Below are positions 1-13,468 of a stretch of DNA of 64,000 nt, one piece after another. The position numbers and the translations under genes were made by a program. The notes below the pieces were generated by a model, which ran no database searches, had not been told where the DNA came from, and worked only from the letters and a program-made list of their open reading frames with translations. How positions within the stretch are numbered: position 1 is the first letter of the stretch; every line of letters begins with the position of its first letter. Source of the DNA: Rhabdornis inornatus (Eukaryota > Chordata > Aves > Passeriformes > Rhabdornithidae); assembly GCA_013397075.1 (NCBI GenBank), contig VWZS01002580.1:310001-374000 (forward strand). Reading direction: 5' to 3'.

Positions 1-552
1 GCTGCTTTCACAGGATATGCAAAAGTCTGTGCAGATGCCCAATCTTGAGCTGCAATTCTCAGATGAGAAAAAAGCTACTTTTACCCTTCTTAGTAAATTC
101 TAACAGTTTCAAATTTCAACAGCTTAACCTCAATTATGCACAAAGGATAGAGCACTATGAGAGCATAAATACGGCAGCTCTGGCCAATGGGGTTAAAAAA
201 AAAAAAGAAAAAAGAAACAACCAACAAACACACTGCAGCTTCCTATTACTATTGAACATACAAAGTGTCTCTTGAGATCACCGAAAGTCATTAGTCCTCA
301 TATATTTACATCATAATCCCCCTTGCATATGCCTAAAAAGACAGGAAAAGTACAGGCAACTAAAAGAGCACAAAATAAAAAAAAAATAATTATGGCCAGT
401 ATGAAATACCTAGCATGAAGATTAAACTGAAGACAGACTATATACATTCAAGCTTCTCAACTTACTTTAGCATCTTTAGTGTTGTCACAAATAAAGGTTT
501 CCCCATATGGAGAGATAACGGGTGGCTTTTCTTCCATGAAATTATCTTAAAG

Positions 553-591
553 CAAATAAGTAAATAAATAAATAAATTAATAAATACATAC
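553..591. repeat. AAAT-type microsatellite
   Basis: An imperfect tandem run of the tetranucleotide AAAT/TAAA, interrupted once by TTAA, lies inside the ARAP2 intron. It is a simple sequence repeat with no other visible role. Confidence 0.85.
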
Positions 592-3324
592 AGTCACACC
601 GTGCTCTACTATGATTCACAAATGCTCTGCTAAAGGCATAATAAAATCAACAAGGGACACAGATTTTTCAGCTTGTAATTTCTCTTTCCTTCCCAGAAAG
701 AACTCTGAGGAACAATGTCCTATTTCTAAGTGAACTCCAGATACCTTCTTTTCACCACAGACATTATCACTATTATTATGTAATTTGAATATAACTTGCA
801 TACAGGCATTTTCTTCTTTCCTATCCTGCATCAAGTTAAAATAAAAAAAACCTTCAGTTGCTTAGTCTAAGAAGCAATAGCTCCAAAGTGTTCTTTATTC
901 TTACTTTTAAAAAATACCAAAAAAAATAAACCACCACACAACTCTTTCACGGACAATCTTCATTTTGTCACCAAGTATTTGCTTAAAATAAATATACATA
1001 ACTTCAAACAAGACATATTTTTCAAATATGAAAGAAGTTTCCAGCTGACTGCACGAGACTTCTAAACGCTTCAGTAAACTATTTAATACAATAAATTTCC
1101 TGTTCTTTCCTGGAGCTATTAAATTAAGCAGCATTAATCAGGAATACACTCCTTACATCTTTCAAGAAGTTAACTCTGCTTAAAAAATTCTGGATCTAAT
1201 ATTAGAAACTTAAAACACTAGTTTAAAAAAAATAAATGGGGCTTAAAGATTAGATTTCCTAATTTTAACTTTATTTGCTCATAATCAAAAAATAAGTAAA
1301 AATGCAGAAGTGATTAAATACTCTGCTATCACATAAATCAATTATTCTAGACCTTTGAGATATCCAACATTTCTTAAAATACGTAAGTAATGCCTATTTT
1401 AGACAATGGGTCCAAGATTTCTTTTTCCTTAATATTCAAGACGTAAATCGCAGCATGCGTAACTCACTGTTTTGTGAAATTTGCCTCCCAGTGCAAGAAA
1501 TATTTACAAGGTCCATATTTCTTCTTCTCTGAAGGGAACTTGAACAAAACAAAGCAGAGAATAAAAACATTAACTGAAATTTCCCAGAAAATAGGCAAAA
1601 CCATCCCATTCAGTTAAACAATTAAAATTTTATACAAATATAGAAATAATGGATTTAAAATCTTGGGAAATTTTCTGATTTATTTTAAAAGCCACACAAC
1701 AATATATTTTCCTCCCCTATAACACTGAACAGAAGGCAATCTGAATTGACCTTAAAAGCATTATTTAGATTGCTTGAAGAATGGAGATCCCAGAGTTTTC
1801 CCGAAACTTTTTCTTCCCTTTTCCTTCCCTTCTCCATCACAATGATTACCAGTGACTGTATTTAAAAGTGGATATACTATGAAAATCTTCTTTAACATTA
1901 AACTCATAAGAGGCCTGAAAATCCACCCAAAACATGCTCCCGAGCACTGAAAAAAATTACTGTAAAGTTTTGATTTCCTAAGATATATTATTTCCCCCCA
2001 CAAAGTTTTAAAACCAAGAGGTAAATGGCATTGCACCACAACTGCCTGTGACAATCCTTACACATTTTACACGTGGGTAACAATGTATCTCCATGCACAG
2101 CAGAAAAGTTATTTTATTAGTGGTGTGCTGGCCCCATGTATTTCACCAATTTCAAGCATAGTGCAATATTATTGCTGTTATTAATATTTCAGGCCAAGAC
2201 AGCTTTATCATCAGAACATAGGAAGAAAAATGTGTGAATTAGAAAATTTCTAACCCACCTTCACTAGTCCAGCAGTCTCTATTAGAGGTCTTTTCAGTCA
2301 AGCTCTGAATTCCTCCATTAACATAATTAACAACTTTTTCTCTTAATTTCATTTTCTCTGCTTAAAATAAGAGTACTAAAGGTTCTCATTCATCCTTACA
2401 GAATATCCCAAGGTTGATAAACGCCATGTAAGAATCTTACTGGTTTTCCTAACAGTTTGTGGGTCCTTCATGCTTTAAAGCCAAAGGCAATTATCTTCTA
2501 CTAAAAATATCAATCTCCTAACTTTTGTTTCCCCATTTAACATATTGAGAAACTTTATTATTTTAAGATAAACTACATTTAGAACTTTAGACCTACTGTC
2601 CCATGAAGTCCAACTTGAATTACTCCCAACTACAAAACTGGTTTTTTGTGACAGAAGGCAGGCATTCATGAACTACTATTTCACATAATTTTTACTCCAC
2701 ACCTAAATCTGACTCAAAAACTTTATCAGATTAAATTCAAGATAGAAGCCACACCTTATAAAATTACTCGACATTTCAAACGTTATCCAGGTTACCTAAA
2801 CTAAGTTCCCCAATGATTACTTTATAAAATCCCGGGTTTAGAAAACAGGATGAGTTTGGCCAGCGAAAGTGGATCATGGCCGAGTTCCCTCATATAATTG
2901 CATACTGTCCTGAGTCATAATTACAATAAAGACACAGCAAATACTTTAAAAGTCCACGTTTCATCATACACTTTACTAAAATTCATTTAGTTACACCTTT
3001 TGAAGCTCAATTAGCAAACTAATTTCATGTGTTTTTACAAACCTAATTTTAAAGGACTTAATATGCTTAAAAGAAAAAAAAAAAAAAGAACCTAACCTTC
3101 AACACAGATTAGATTTTTTGTTGTTAGGTTGGTATCTTTTGAAGGGTATTAGCAGCATTAAACTAAATTAAGACTTACAGATAGACAGCTTTGACCTGAA
3201 GAGCTTTTAAAACTATGGAGGCTTTCCTTATGTAAAACAGTGAGTCATTCGCTTAGTTTCAAGGTGAACAGATAATTTCACCAGGTAATGAAAAATAACA
3301 AGTCATCTTAAAAAAAATCCCAAG

Positions 3325-3393
3325 AAAACAAAACAAACAAACAAAAACCCCAAAAAACAAACAAACCAAAAACCCAAACAAACAAACAAAAAA
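3325..3393. repeat. CAAA-rich simple repeat
   Basis: A 70-base stretch almost entirely of A and C, built from CAAA and CAAAA units broken by short C runs. It is a simple repeat or a decayed A-rich tail. No adjoining transposon body is recognisable. Confidence 0.8.
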
Positions 3394-5512
3394 CCCTACA
3401 CACACAAAATACCCCACACTCTTCTTTTTAAATCTATGTACTTTTCAGGACTTGCGTATTCTTTTTGACCATGCACCTACATTTATGTATACATGGCACA
3501 AAATCCTGAAAACTATAGTCTTTTTTCCCAGCATTTGAAAATACAACCTATTTGTCATTTTTGAAAAGAAAATTTCTAACTTATGTAAATTAAAAACTGC
3601 CTCAAGATATAAAATAAATTAAATGAGCTCACTTTGAATATCTGCTTGAAAGATTATGTGTCATAAAAAACCTACAGTGCGAGCTATAAAATGATAATAA
3701 TTTGTGAATGCTTAATAGAATAGTAAGCTAGTTGTTGTACAAATTAAATACCTGGATTAAAGGAGAGAAAAATACTGAAGATGTCATTTGGAGGAAAAAA
3801 ACTGAAAAAAAATCTTGTAACTACATCAATCTATGACTTCTTCTTAGCCATTTCAGAAAGCAAATACCTCTTCTCTTGAATTTTTTCAATGCAAAAATTG
3901 CGTACCTCAAATAAAGAAGATTGATTATAGTATTTCTTTTGGTCTTTAATGGAAGGTTAATGCAAGCAGTCAGCCAATCACAAAGTGCACCAATTTTACA
4001 AAGACATAATAATTTCAACTATTATTCAATGTTGATTTTGTTACAACTGTGATGATTAAGACTCCCTGTTTTCATACATTAAGAGTACTGGATGCAGCTC
4101 AGGCTGCATACACTTCTGCAGCACCCCGTATTATGCATAAACAGGATGAAAGGATGTGATGAGGCAGTGACGGGTCTTGCTAAAGGCTGAGAGGCTGGAA
4201 AGCTAAAACTTTGCAGAGAACTTTATACCAAACTGATTCATTCAATATACTCCTGCCACCTTGGAAATAAAGTGATGGAAGGAGGCCAGTGAAAGCAGTC
4301 AGTGCCTCAAAGTCTTTACTGGCATTCATCTGCTGAGTGTTTTAAATGAAAGAAGCTTTTGTTTTCAAACCCATTCAAGACATGTTTTCTTTTCTATCTA
4401 TCTCAAGATGCAACGCACCCATAATGCAAACACATCAAAACTGCTCTAGCATGCTGTTTTAAAGCTTTGGGGTTCATAGACTGCTAGCAGAGGTAAAGTT
4501 AATAGTGATACTTTACCACAGGAAAAGAGAGGGAACAGCTTCTATCTTCTAAAAAAAATATTTTCTGTCACAGAACACAGTAGAGATACACAGCAACAGC
4601 AGCCTGGCACCTCATTTGTAATCTTGACCATTTGTATGTTAAGAAATGGAGTATAAAGGATATCAGCACCAACCAAGAAATTCCAGCCAGAGGATCTGCC
4701 AACTGCAGAAAACAAATGGTGCCTGCTAGGGCCAAGCACCATTATCTATCTCACCTATTTATATCTTCCCCCATATGCAGGATGTTGCCCAGAATTTTGG
4801 TCTAGTTTTTCTTAATTTCTCTTAATATAAGAATTAGAACAATGCCACTACTGCACAATACAAGTAACAAAGAAGGGAAACATTAAAAAAAATCAAAAAA
4901 ATTATAGAATTCATCGGTCTGAAATTTTATCTGTATATTATTCTGTATAAAAATCAGATCTACCATGTTATAAATCTGCTTCAGCTTTTTGTTCGAACAG
5001 ATTGCTTCCTGGAATGATGCAATGGTAACTATTTCACCCAAGAGTGACTGCTGTTTGATCCAAAGTATCCAAAGCCTCTAAAACTGTTTCAAACTAATTA
5101 TCTTTAATCTTGTCCGAAAGACACATTAGCAGTTCGTTCCATCCATTGAAATACTTTCACTTTTTTATCTTACAAAAACCTTCAATTTTTCACTTTGTGA
5201 TTTTAAACACCTTTTGACCAACCTTTACTAATTCTCTAACAACAGAGAGCTCATGATGATACGATAAGGAAAAGTCTAGCTGAAAATAATCTAGTATAAC
5301 TACACATCAATACTGAGCAACAAAAACCAGTACTAAAATCTGCACAATAACTCCACTATTATGAAAATTGTATAGTTGTCACTTTTTTCTTTTTTTTTTT
5401 TTAATTCTGCACTGCCCAATACTACAGTGATTCCATACTAGAGTAACATAATTCAAAAAAGAAATAAACCCAAAATAATTCAAACTTCTAAAATGCTATG
5501 GTGTCTTTCCAG

Positions 5513-5589
5513 ATGCCAGCATGCTTTGTTACAGGCAAGAGTCAGGAGCAGAAGTGAAGCATGGGGAAGCACATAAAATTGCAAGGGAG
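5513..5589 (+). other. Candidate plus-strand exon antisense to ARAP2
   Basis: A polypyrimidine-like acceptor (GTGTCTTTCCAG) at 5501-5512 and a near-ideal donor (GGGAG|GTAAGTG) at 5589/5590 bracket 77 bases on the plus strand. No long coding frame is evident. If real, it would belong to an antisense non-coding transcript, possibly together with the small ORF at 6130. This rests on splice-site consensus alone, so chance is a serious alternative. Confidence 0.2.
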
Positions 5590-6129
5590 GTAAGTGCATT
5601 ATTAATAATAAAAAATGACACAGTCACAGCCCTAGCACGGGGCACAGGGAGACCCACTGTATGAACTTTTTTGTGCTAAAGGCACACAGGAGGTGATGAG
5701 AAAAGTATTCCTTGCATAAAAATTTAATAACTAATATCCACGAATGACTAGAAGGAAATGCTGACTTTCCCAGATTTCAGCAGGATTTCTCTGCCTCTAT
5801 GGAACAGCCTATATACAATGCAGTCAGGATGAAACCAGCATCTGCCAATAAAGCCAGTTGAGGATGTTTGTCTATACAATTCTGCGAGAAAGATACAATC
5901 TTTCCTGAGGTTAAAGATGTCTGCACAATGCCATTTTAAAGTTCTGTATTAGTTCTCTGCCCCTATGAAAAGGTTGTCAGAAAGGTTATCAAGAATGTTT
6001 CTCCAACATTTAAGTTCTACTGTGAAGTTCTTGTTTAGCCTCGATCTCCGGCAGACAGACTCAGGATTTCCATATTGCTATAACTAGAGCATAAAGACCA
6101 AGAAAAGATACTGGAGCTCACTGATCAAA

Positions 6130-6309
6130 ATGGTGGGTAATGAAGTTAGTGACCCAGTCACATATCAATCACTAACAGACTGGGATTTGGAGGATTTACT
6201 CCAATGGCAGGAAGACTACAAACACAGCATATTCTCTCAGCTGGATGATTGTTTCTCAAAAGACAGTGAGAGTACTCTTTTAGTACGTACTTATTATTTT
6301 TTAGGTTAA
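6130..6309 (+). CDS. Small ORF of 59 codons, unknown, antisense in ARAP2 intron
   Basis: An ATG with strong context (A at -3, G at +4) opens 59 codons ending in TAA. The first 47 residues look protein-like: acidic and aromatic, with the segment DWDLEDLLQWQEDYK at about residues 17-31 predicted to be amphipathic. A consensus donor (ACA|GTGAGA) lies inside the frame near 6265, so the coding part could end there as a first coding exon. The last dozen residues look like read-through. I do not recognise a family. It could be a first exon of an unannotated antisense transcript, a fragment of an old insertion, or chance. Confidence 0.2.
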   Translation: MVGNEVSDPVTYQSLTDWDLEDLLQWQEDYKHSIFSQLDDCFSKDSESTLLVRTYYFLG

Positions 6310-7809
6310 GAATCCCATTTTGTCTCAGCATGAATAGCTTTATTAAATGAAGTAGGGATAATCACTCTACAAAAGTTAACATAAATCTGCTGCTCACTGA
6401 AAGATACGTATACTTAAGCTTCAACGAGCACAATTTTTTTTGTCATTTAGAAGACACCAATGAAGCAGTTCTTAAGGCACACAAAAAAATCACTAATTGT
6501 TGTAAAGAATCTTTGCCTCTCCACCTGTTCAAACAATTGTATTACAAGATTAATTTTGACATCTTTCAGTAATCTAAAAAAAAAACATAAATGCTGGGAA
6601 ACCCCTGCATTTAGAGCATGTATAAACTCGATGATGTTTCTAACTGCTGAGATATGCAGATGAAAAACTCAAGATAAATACACAACATTCTTAGACATGT
6701 CCCTTCCAGGCATAGCTTGTGGTTAAAAAAAAAAAAAAAGAAAATGCAAAAATGCAACCTAATGATTTGGATATGGCTATACCAACAACACTTTGTATAT
6801 GCCTTTGCATTTTTTCTTCTGTTTAAGACACTTAGCCAGCATGACAACTAAAACTTACTTAATAGACCCAAAAATATTACAAATTAACCTCTATGGAGAT
6901 ATTTTTTGCATACGGACTGTCATATTGTAATGTGATTAACTACATATTCAGTACCTATTATTTTCAACATTCCAATTGTTAAGATACATCTTGAATAAAG
7001 TCCCAACAGCAGATATTTTTCTCAACATTCTATCATATTTTTCCAGGACAAGTCTACAAGTCTTGGTACAAATTGTACAAGTCTACAACAACTAATGCTT
7101 ATTCAAGAAAATAATTGCCTCTCAGCAATTTGTGGACAAATAATGAACTCAGCCACTCTGAAGGAAGAAAAATACAGTCACATCATTTGAATACTTAGAA
7201 ACAAATTCAAAGATTCCATAAGCTCTGAAAACCTTCCACACTGATCATCTTTTTTTCCTCCTTTTTCCACTGCTGTTTTCTCCTGTTGGAATGTCTCCAA
7301 AATATTTTTATACTAGAAATATCATTGAAAGCTAAGGTTTTGTTGTTATGAGACCACCAGCAAAAGCCAACACATAGTATGAATAAATGGTTGCCTTCAT
7401 TCTCCAAAGTTAACAATTAAATGACTACCAGTTCAGAAATTAACCCAAAAACCATCCTGAAGTAAGTTCTTGCTTATGCTTTATATAGTTGCTTTGAAGA
7501 GTTATATCTAAAGCAATAAAGATTCCTTTTTTTGTTAATATGTAACAGAGAAAATTGGGGAGGCTATAAGGACACATCTAAAATTTCCCTTTACACTCTC
7601 ATTTTTGCTTTTAAATTACATTGAAGCTGAATCCTTTTTCAATTAATTTGGCAACATTCATATCAGATCCAGTGTATTTACAGCTCATATTAAAAAAATT
7701 CACACCTGAAAAAAAAAGACATAAAATAGAAAAAAAAAACAATCAAAAAACCCCAGACTGTTAGTTCTACCATGATAGTAATTTCTCATTAGTAACGAAC
7801 AGCAATTAC

Positions 7810-8840
7810 CTTGATGAAGCTTGAACTTTACTTGATTCGGGAATTTCTGGTACCGGTCGATGCCTTAAGATAAAAGATCGGCTCGCTCTTGGAAATACTT
7901 TCATGCAGTTTAGAGTACAGGAATCATATAAGTCATTGTCTATCATTTCTCCTTTAAACTTATAGAATGGAGAATCTGGTTTACTATCAGATAGATCACC
8001 CCCATCTGCAAACCTCTGCTGTTTGTTTTCTTTGCATTTTGTCTCACATGAACGAACAAATGAAGGAGGATCACAGAACACCAAAGGGCCAGTCAAGTGC
8101 TCATCAGCTTGGTATGCAGCAGCTTCTGTCAGTGATGCATCTGGCTGAGCATGCATCTTGATATTTCTACTTTGACTGACAGCTTCCAACATGCTGTCTG
8201 AATTCTGGTACAAACTGGAAAAATCCAAATTTGTAAAGCTATCATCTTTTGCCTCCATTGAGTTTTGCTCTGCAAGCTCAAACATTTCCTTATTGACGTA
8301 AGATTGTTTAAGTCGTTCTGATGATGTTGCAGGTACCAGGTCAGTCCCATCTACACTTGACTTGCTTACAGGAGATTCCTGATCTGAGGATGAGTATTGC
8401 TTCTCTTCTAAACCCTTCAAGTCTTTGAATTTTAGATTTTCATGGAAAAGAGAATTTCCTGGAATTTCCAAAAGACTGTCCAACTGCTTAAGAATCCTCC
8501 TGCGATGCCCTGTGGGCAACACTCCCATTTGCTGAAGCACACTATTATTTATTCCCACACAATCCGTCACAGTGTTATAGCCATATTTTTTAAAGTTAGG
8601 AAGATATTGTGCAAGGTTAATGTTGACCAAAAATTCTTCAATATCAGTGCCATTGCCTGTAGATGACATGACTTAATTCCATATATTGCCCCACAAAGTC
8701 ATGTAGAAATAGTCAGGTTGCATGCATGGTCACTAGCAAGAAAACTCTTCTGAATTTGGTGTCCACCAGCCAGCAGAAAATATCCGTTTCCTCACGACAC
8801 CTCTTCGAGTTTATTCAGTTTGAACTGATGTTTTTAAAGA
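7810..8840 (-). CDS. ARAP2: ARAP2 first coding exon (SAM domain); coding part 7810-8669
   Basis: ARAP2 is a PIP3-dependent Arf6 GTPase-activating protein of focal adhesions and endosomes. It carries SAM, five PH, ArfGAP, an inactive RhoGAP and a Ras-association domain. Only the N-terminus lies in this window. The ATG is at 8669-8667 with an in-frame TAA two codons upstream, which fixes the start. Residues about 8-70 form a SAM domain (IEEFLVNINLAQYLPNF, then the motif GVLPTGHRRRILKQL). After it comes a serine-rich disordered stretch and, near the end, the family-typical run SRSFILRHRPVPEIPESS. The exon ends at a clear donor (CAAG|GTAAT, 7810/7809), leaving two bases of a split codon. A good acceptor (TTTGCAG|TC) at 8841-8843 puts about 170 bases of 5' UTR in the same exon. 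SAM domains mediate protein-protein contacts; in ARAP family members and SHIP2 they pair with each other. Confidence 0.93.
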
Positions 8841-11800
8841 CTGCAAACATATGGAAAAGAAAAAGCACATTAAAAAAAATCTCACTTGAATCTCACAATT
8901 ACCTTGAATAAAATTGTGAAAGACTCCTTGTCACTTGAAGAGTAATACTTTTGAATTTTTTGTATACAATAATTTCAACAATGATAAACCCATCCTTTTA
9001 CCTTAGCCTATATAAAAAAAAATAGCAAAATCAAAGTCTCAGCACAAGTAATACAGATTTAAAACACATATTCCTAGTCGTTAAACATTAAGATGAACCA
9101 CTTATCTACACACATACTCTTACAAGTATTTAGTATCACGGAGAGAGTTATCCAAGACCACAACTGGAACCTAAAGCTTTCCTATTTCCACACTAGCACC
9201 AATTAATTATGTTACAGGGCTCCTACTCTCTTACCTTCCAGTCTCAAAATTTAGCACAGAAACACACTTGCAATGGAACAAAAGAAAAATGACCCTCTAG
9301 AGCATTCTATGTGATGTGTGCATTCAAGCCCTCTTCAACTGAGAATCCAACTGAACAAGTGCTATCCTCAATAACATGGTTTGCAAGTCAGCCGTTCAAG
9401 CAAACTGTCCTGCAGGAACACAGGAAATAGGTAACCAGCATCTCAACACTGACAAGGAAGCAGTTTTCCCTTGGCCACAAAGACAAAAGGCATGAATCCA
9501 TAGGGCAGTTCTGGCTATCCATGAGTTTTTCCTTAATATTTTCCAACTCAGCTCTTACACTCCAGATTTCATCTATTTGAGTTATTCTTTCTTTTAGGGC
9601 CATATCTAAATTCACAATTTACAAAATCCAGATGCTACTCTTCTGAAGGTGTTTGAAACAGCCTGAACTAATACTTCTTCAAAGAAGGTTTAAGATCAGC
9701 AACACTCAACAGGTTTTTTCACCTCTCTTTCTGTATAAAGAGTAATTTGGCCTTAGGGAAACCTGCTCACTGTAGCAGCTGTCCTGGCATGCAGCTACTA
9801 GCCTTAAGCAGCCTGGAAAAGAAAGAACAGCTTCAGTGGAATAGCATTACGATTTAAGTAGCATTTAGAGGAGAAATCTTATGCCCAGAATTTGTCTGTG
9901 GTAGTAGGCATTGATACCTAATTCTTCAAAGTACTTCATGACAAGAAATGCAGTACTTATGATCTAGAATTGAAGCTTAAAACATTGCCTACACTTTTAC
10001 TGTATCAATTCCTAAATAAATTATAAACCCTCTTCCTATAAGATTCCTCCAATGTCTTTTGAATATCTAAGTCATTATTCAGAAAGGTAGTAACAAATAA
10101 ATAGATAAATAAATATTTATGCACCTCCTCATTACCCAAAGCCACATACAGATCAATTGAAATTTAAAATAATGTACTGCATGAAGCACAGTTGTTATCA
10201 CTGCTATTGGCAGTTGTACTTTATTACTATTATGAAATAAATTATTAACTACCTCAATCACTGGACTTGTTTTCTTGTAAAATTTTGTAATTATCTTCAT
10301 TACTCCCACACTTTCATAAAGCGGTAATCAAAACCAAGGAAAAACTAGATTCTTCATACTTACACCATGTAAACATGTATGTGACATAATAAGAAAAAAA
10401 GGAGATGAGCAAATCTACATCTGAAAGATGTGAAAATCAACATAGTACACTTACTATAAATGTTCCTTTATTTAAAATAAATAATTGGATTGTCTCTAGC
10501 TTCATTTTTCTGGATATATTTTTATCAGCTTTGATCACTGTCCACAAGTCTGAGAAGTGACTTATCTTGAATATTAAATTGATACAATTAAAACCTTTCA
10601 GAGAGACAACTCCACAGGTCAATCAGATATCAACCTCTCAAGAGAGATTAACTTTATTACGGAGTTAACCCTCAATTAAAGATTCCCAAATCATTTAAAT
10701 TCAAAAAGCCTTGGATTGATCTAAACTGATTAACAATCCACTTTCATATTTACCTTTGTCCCATCCTAACCTGCATGCTTATATAAACTGTCATCACTCC
10801 TTTAAAAATTTGAAAATTCAGCATTTCCTCAAAATTATCATGGCAGCCTCCAGTCATAAAGGATAAAATTCAACAGTATGGCATCCACCCATCTCTAAAC
10901 CCTGGAAAATGTCAATATATGTTCTCTTAACTAGTTGAATATATATTCTCAGATTCTGGGTATAGAATGAAAAAAAAATTAATACAGAAATTACTTACTG
11001 GGGAAAAAATAACAGAGAGGTACTCTTTGGGCCAGAAAATTGTCTTTCAGATACCCAGTAATTAAATAAAAAACACAATCAAACAGACTGCAAACAAAAT
11101 GAAAAAGAAAAAAAGAAAAAAGCAAACAAAAAAGCCACCAAAAAACCAACAATCAAACCACACATATATTTAAATATATAAAACCCCTACTGCATATGCA
11201 TATCAGTCTCAGGCTTTTAAAGTTGCAGTTACAGCTGGTTATCTCAGCCTTTTCCACCTTCTGTGACAGTTCTGGGTTTCATGGTAGCATTTGGCTATTT
11301 TTTCCCTAAGGTGTTACTGTTCATTTTCAGACAGCATCATCTTCTCAATCCCTCCACCTTTCATAATAACAAAAAATGCATCTGGGAAAGTAGATTTAGA
11401 TATATATTTATAAATAAATATATATATTTATACCCACACATTCTCTTCTCGCTTCTGTATCTTAATACTGTTTTTTCTACATGCAATAGCATCCATATTT
11501 CTACCCCTTATTCTGAAACATCTCCAGTGTTGTTACTTCAGGAACTCAAATAGCCATCAGCTATTTGGATTTTAACCCATCTTTGTATAAACCAAACACC
11601 AGTGCAAAGGATTACCTAGCAGAAGGCAAACTTTGCTTCCAAATCTGTAAGAATGGTTACGTTTTGCTGTGTATTTTATGAACAAAGCATGTAGCAAAGG
11701 AAGGAAGTAACTGCTTGCTGAGAAGACATTTTCACCACAAAATGCCAACAGTGCTGGAAGATAAAGCCCAAGCCACTTTCTGTTTCTGTAGTTGTCTACG

Positions 11801-13402
11801 GCAGAAGCTATCAGGGAATCCATCAAGATTTCTGAAGACATGCTATAGATTGAGCCTAGTTATGCAGCTGGTTAAATACCACTAAGATCACATATTATTT
11901 TGTGGGTCTAATCAAAAGATCATACTGACAACTGGTTTGGTTTCATTACTTACACAAAGATTAACCTAACAAACAGCTAAACACACTGGTGAGTGTTTTG
12001 CAGGCTAGAACATAAATATGTTCATCTTCTTAAAATATTTTATAAGGTTTGAACTCAAGAAGTATACAGAAATGCAGAACTCAAGGACCACTTTATTCAT
12101 TGCATTACTCTGTTTTGATATGATTGTTAACAATTTAAAAATAATTTAATCTCCTCCTTAGCTTTGACTGCAAAGTAAGTAATAACAAACCCTAAAGAAT
12201 GTACAGTGCTAGAAACTGAGCGGCATATACACATTTGTACAAATACATTCATTCTCTTTCACATCCATGTGTCTACCACTACAAATTTGGCATTTGTAAA
12301 CAGCATTAGTGCACATGGTTGCATACATTCTGGAAAACAAATCTCTTGGAAGCAGGGCAAAATAGATTTCTCCTACTTAGAAATAAATAGCAAAAAGAAA
12401 AAAAAGAAAAAAAGAACCCACAAGGGGAATTTCAACTTGCTTAAATAAAATTGATTCTTGTTTTAATATTATATTGTCCTAAGTAGCATAACCAAGACAA
12501 AAATCACCATTCTCAACATGGTTACTAAAAACAGGAAAATGCTATAATAGTTATTAAAAAAAAAAAATCAAACTTCTTGGAAGACACCTGGCCATTCTAT
12601 TTTATCAAAATAGGGACAAAACACCTAAATTGCTATATGAAAAAAAGCAATATAAGGAAAACCATTTGGGCTTTTCTTCTAAGAAAAAACTTTCAGCAGG
12701 AGATAAATTGCAATGTGTGTTGCACATCCCTAGCCTTCTATGGGATCATCCAACTTTCTTTCATAGAAGATGTTTCTCACACTTCTTTACAGACTGATTG
12801 TCAATTTCTTCCATTTCCCATCTTATGGAAGGGACTCAGACAAGGAGTGGCAAAATAAACTCAGTGGCCTAACAGTTCTTTTCTTTTACTAAAAACAACA
12901 GCTAAATAGCATCAAAGAAAAATGGCAATTCTAACTCTCAGAACTCTTCCTCACATGGAGGGTAAGCACCAGCATCTAGCTTTCTGGAAAGCTATATCTA
13001 CTAATTTTAAAATTCTTTCTTCCTATGATTTTTCAAGTTGAAAAGTCTTGAAGACAAAATTGACAGCGAGACAGACAAATCTTTGTTGAAGAAGGCAAGC
13101 AATCCAAATTTTAATAATGAAATGTGTGAGTAGTAGGTTATAGGTGAACACAGGAACACTCAAGTGGGACTAGACTAGACTAGATATTTTTTTAATATCA
13201 ATACAGATACAAGCCTGAAGAAACTGTCAAACCTTTAAAAGTACATACCAAGATAATCACACTGTGAGCAATCAGTTCAACAAACGCAAGCAAGTTCAGG
13301 CTTGCTCCCACCTTCTGCTAAACCACACACTAGATAAAGATCCTAATAAATATGTTTAAAAAAAAAACAACCAGCAAAATAAAACAGCACTACAGGTCTT
13401 AC
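8841..13402 (-). other. ARAP2: ARAP2 5' intron between non-coding and first coding exon
   Basis: AT-rich intronic DNA with no coding signal that I can support. It includes A-rich low-complexity sequence (about 11098-11140), an ATATAT/TAAATA-rich patch near 11400-11430 and short GAAA runs near 12390-12415. No recognisable transposon body was seen. Confidence 0.55.
11098..11140. repeat. A-rich low-complexity tract
   Basis: The tract is a run of GAAAA, GAAAAAAA and CAAAAAA units followed by CCA-interrupted A runs. It is low-complexity intronic sequence without a detectable transposon attached. Confidence 0.7.
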
Positions 13403-13468
13403 CGTGGAGCAGAATGAAATCTGCAAGTAGTGAATTTCATCTTCACATTGTAATCGACGCCACAAAAA
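13403..13468 (-). other. ARAP2: Candidate ARAP2 non-coding 5' UTR exon
   Basis: On the minus strand a pyrimidine-rich acceptor ending in CTTGTCAG (13469-13471), with a branch-point-like TCTTAAT just upstream, opens a 66-base exon. It closes at a strong donor (CCACG|GTAAGACC, 13403/13402). It lies between the CpG-island promoter and the first coding exon, as expected for an optional ARAP2 leader exon. Two short upstream ATGs occur inside it: one is followed at once by TGA, the other opens about 14 codons across the junction to the coding exon. The call rests on splice signals only. Confidence 0.4.

Larger units (their letters stand above)
1..7809 (-). other. ARAP2: ARAP2 intron following the first coding exon (continues past window start)
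   Basis: This AT-rich stretch lies downstream of the ARAP2 first coding exon on the minus strand, past its splice donor. I see no further minus-strand ARAP2 coding exon here: none of the minus-strand open stretches resembles the PH, ArfGAP, RhoGAP or RA parts of the protein. It contains simple repeats, listed separately, and a possible plus-strand transcript around 5.5-6.3 kb. The intron assignment is inferred from the donor at 7809-7808 and from the large size of ARAP2 introns in other vertebrates. Confidence 0.7.
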
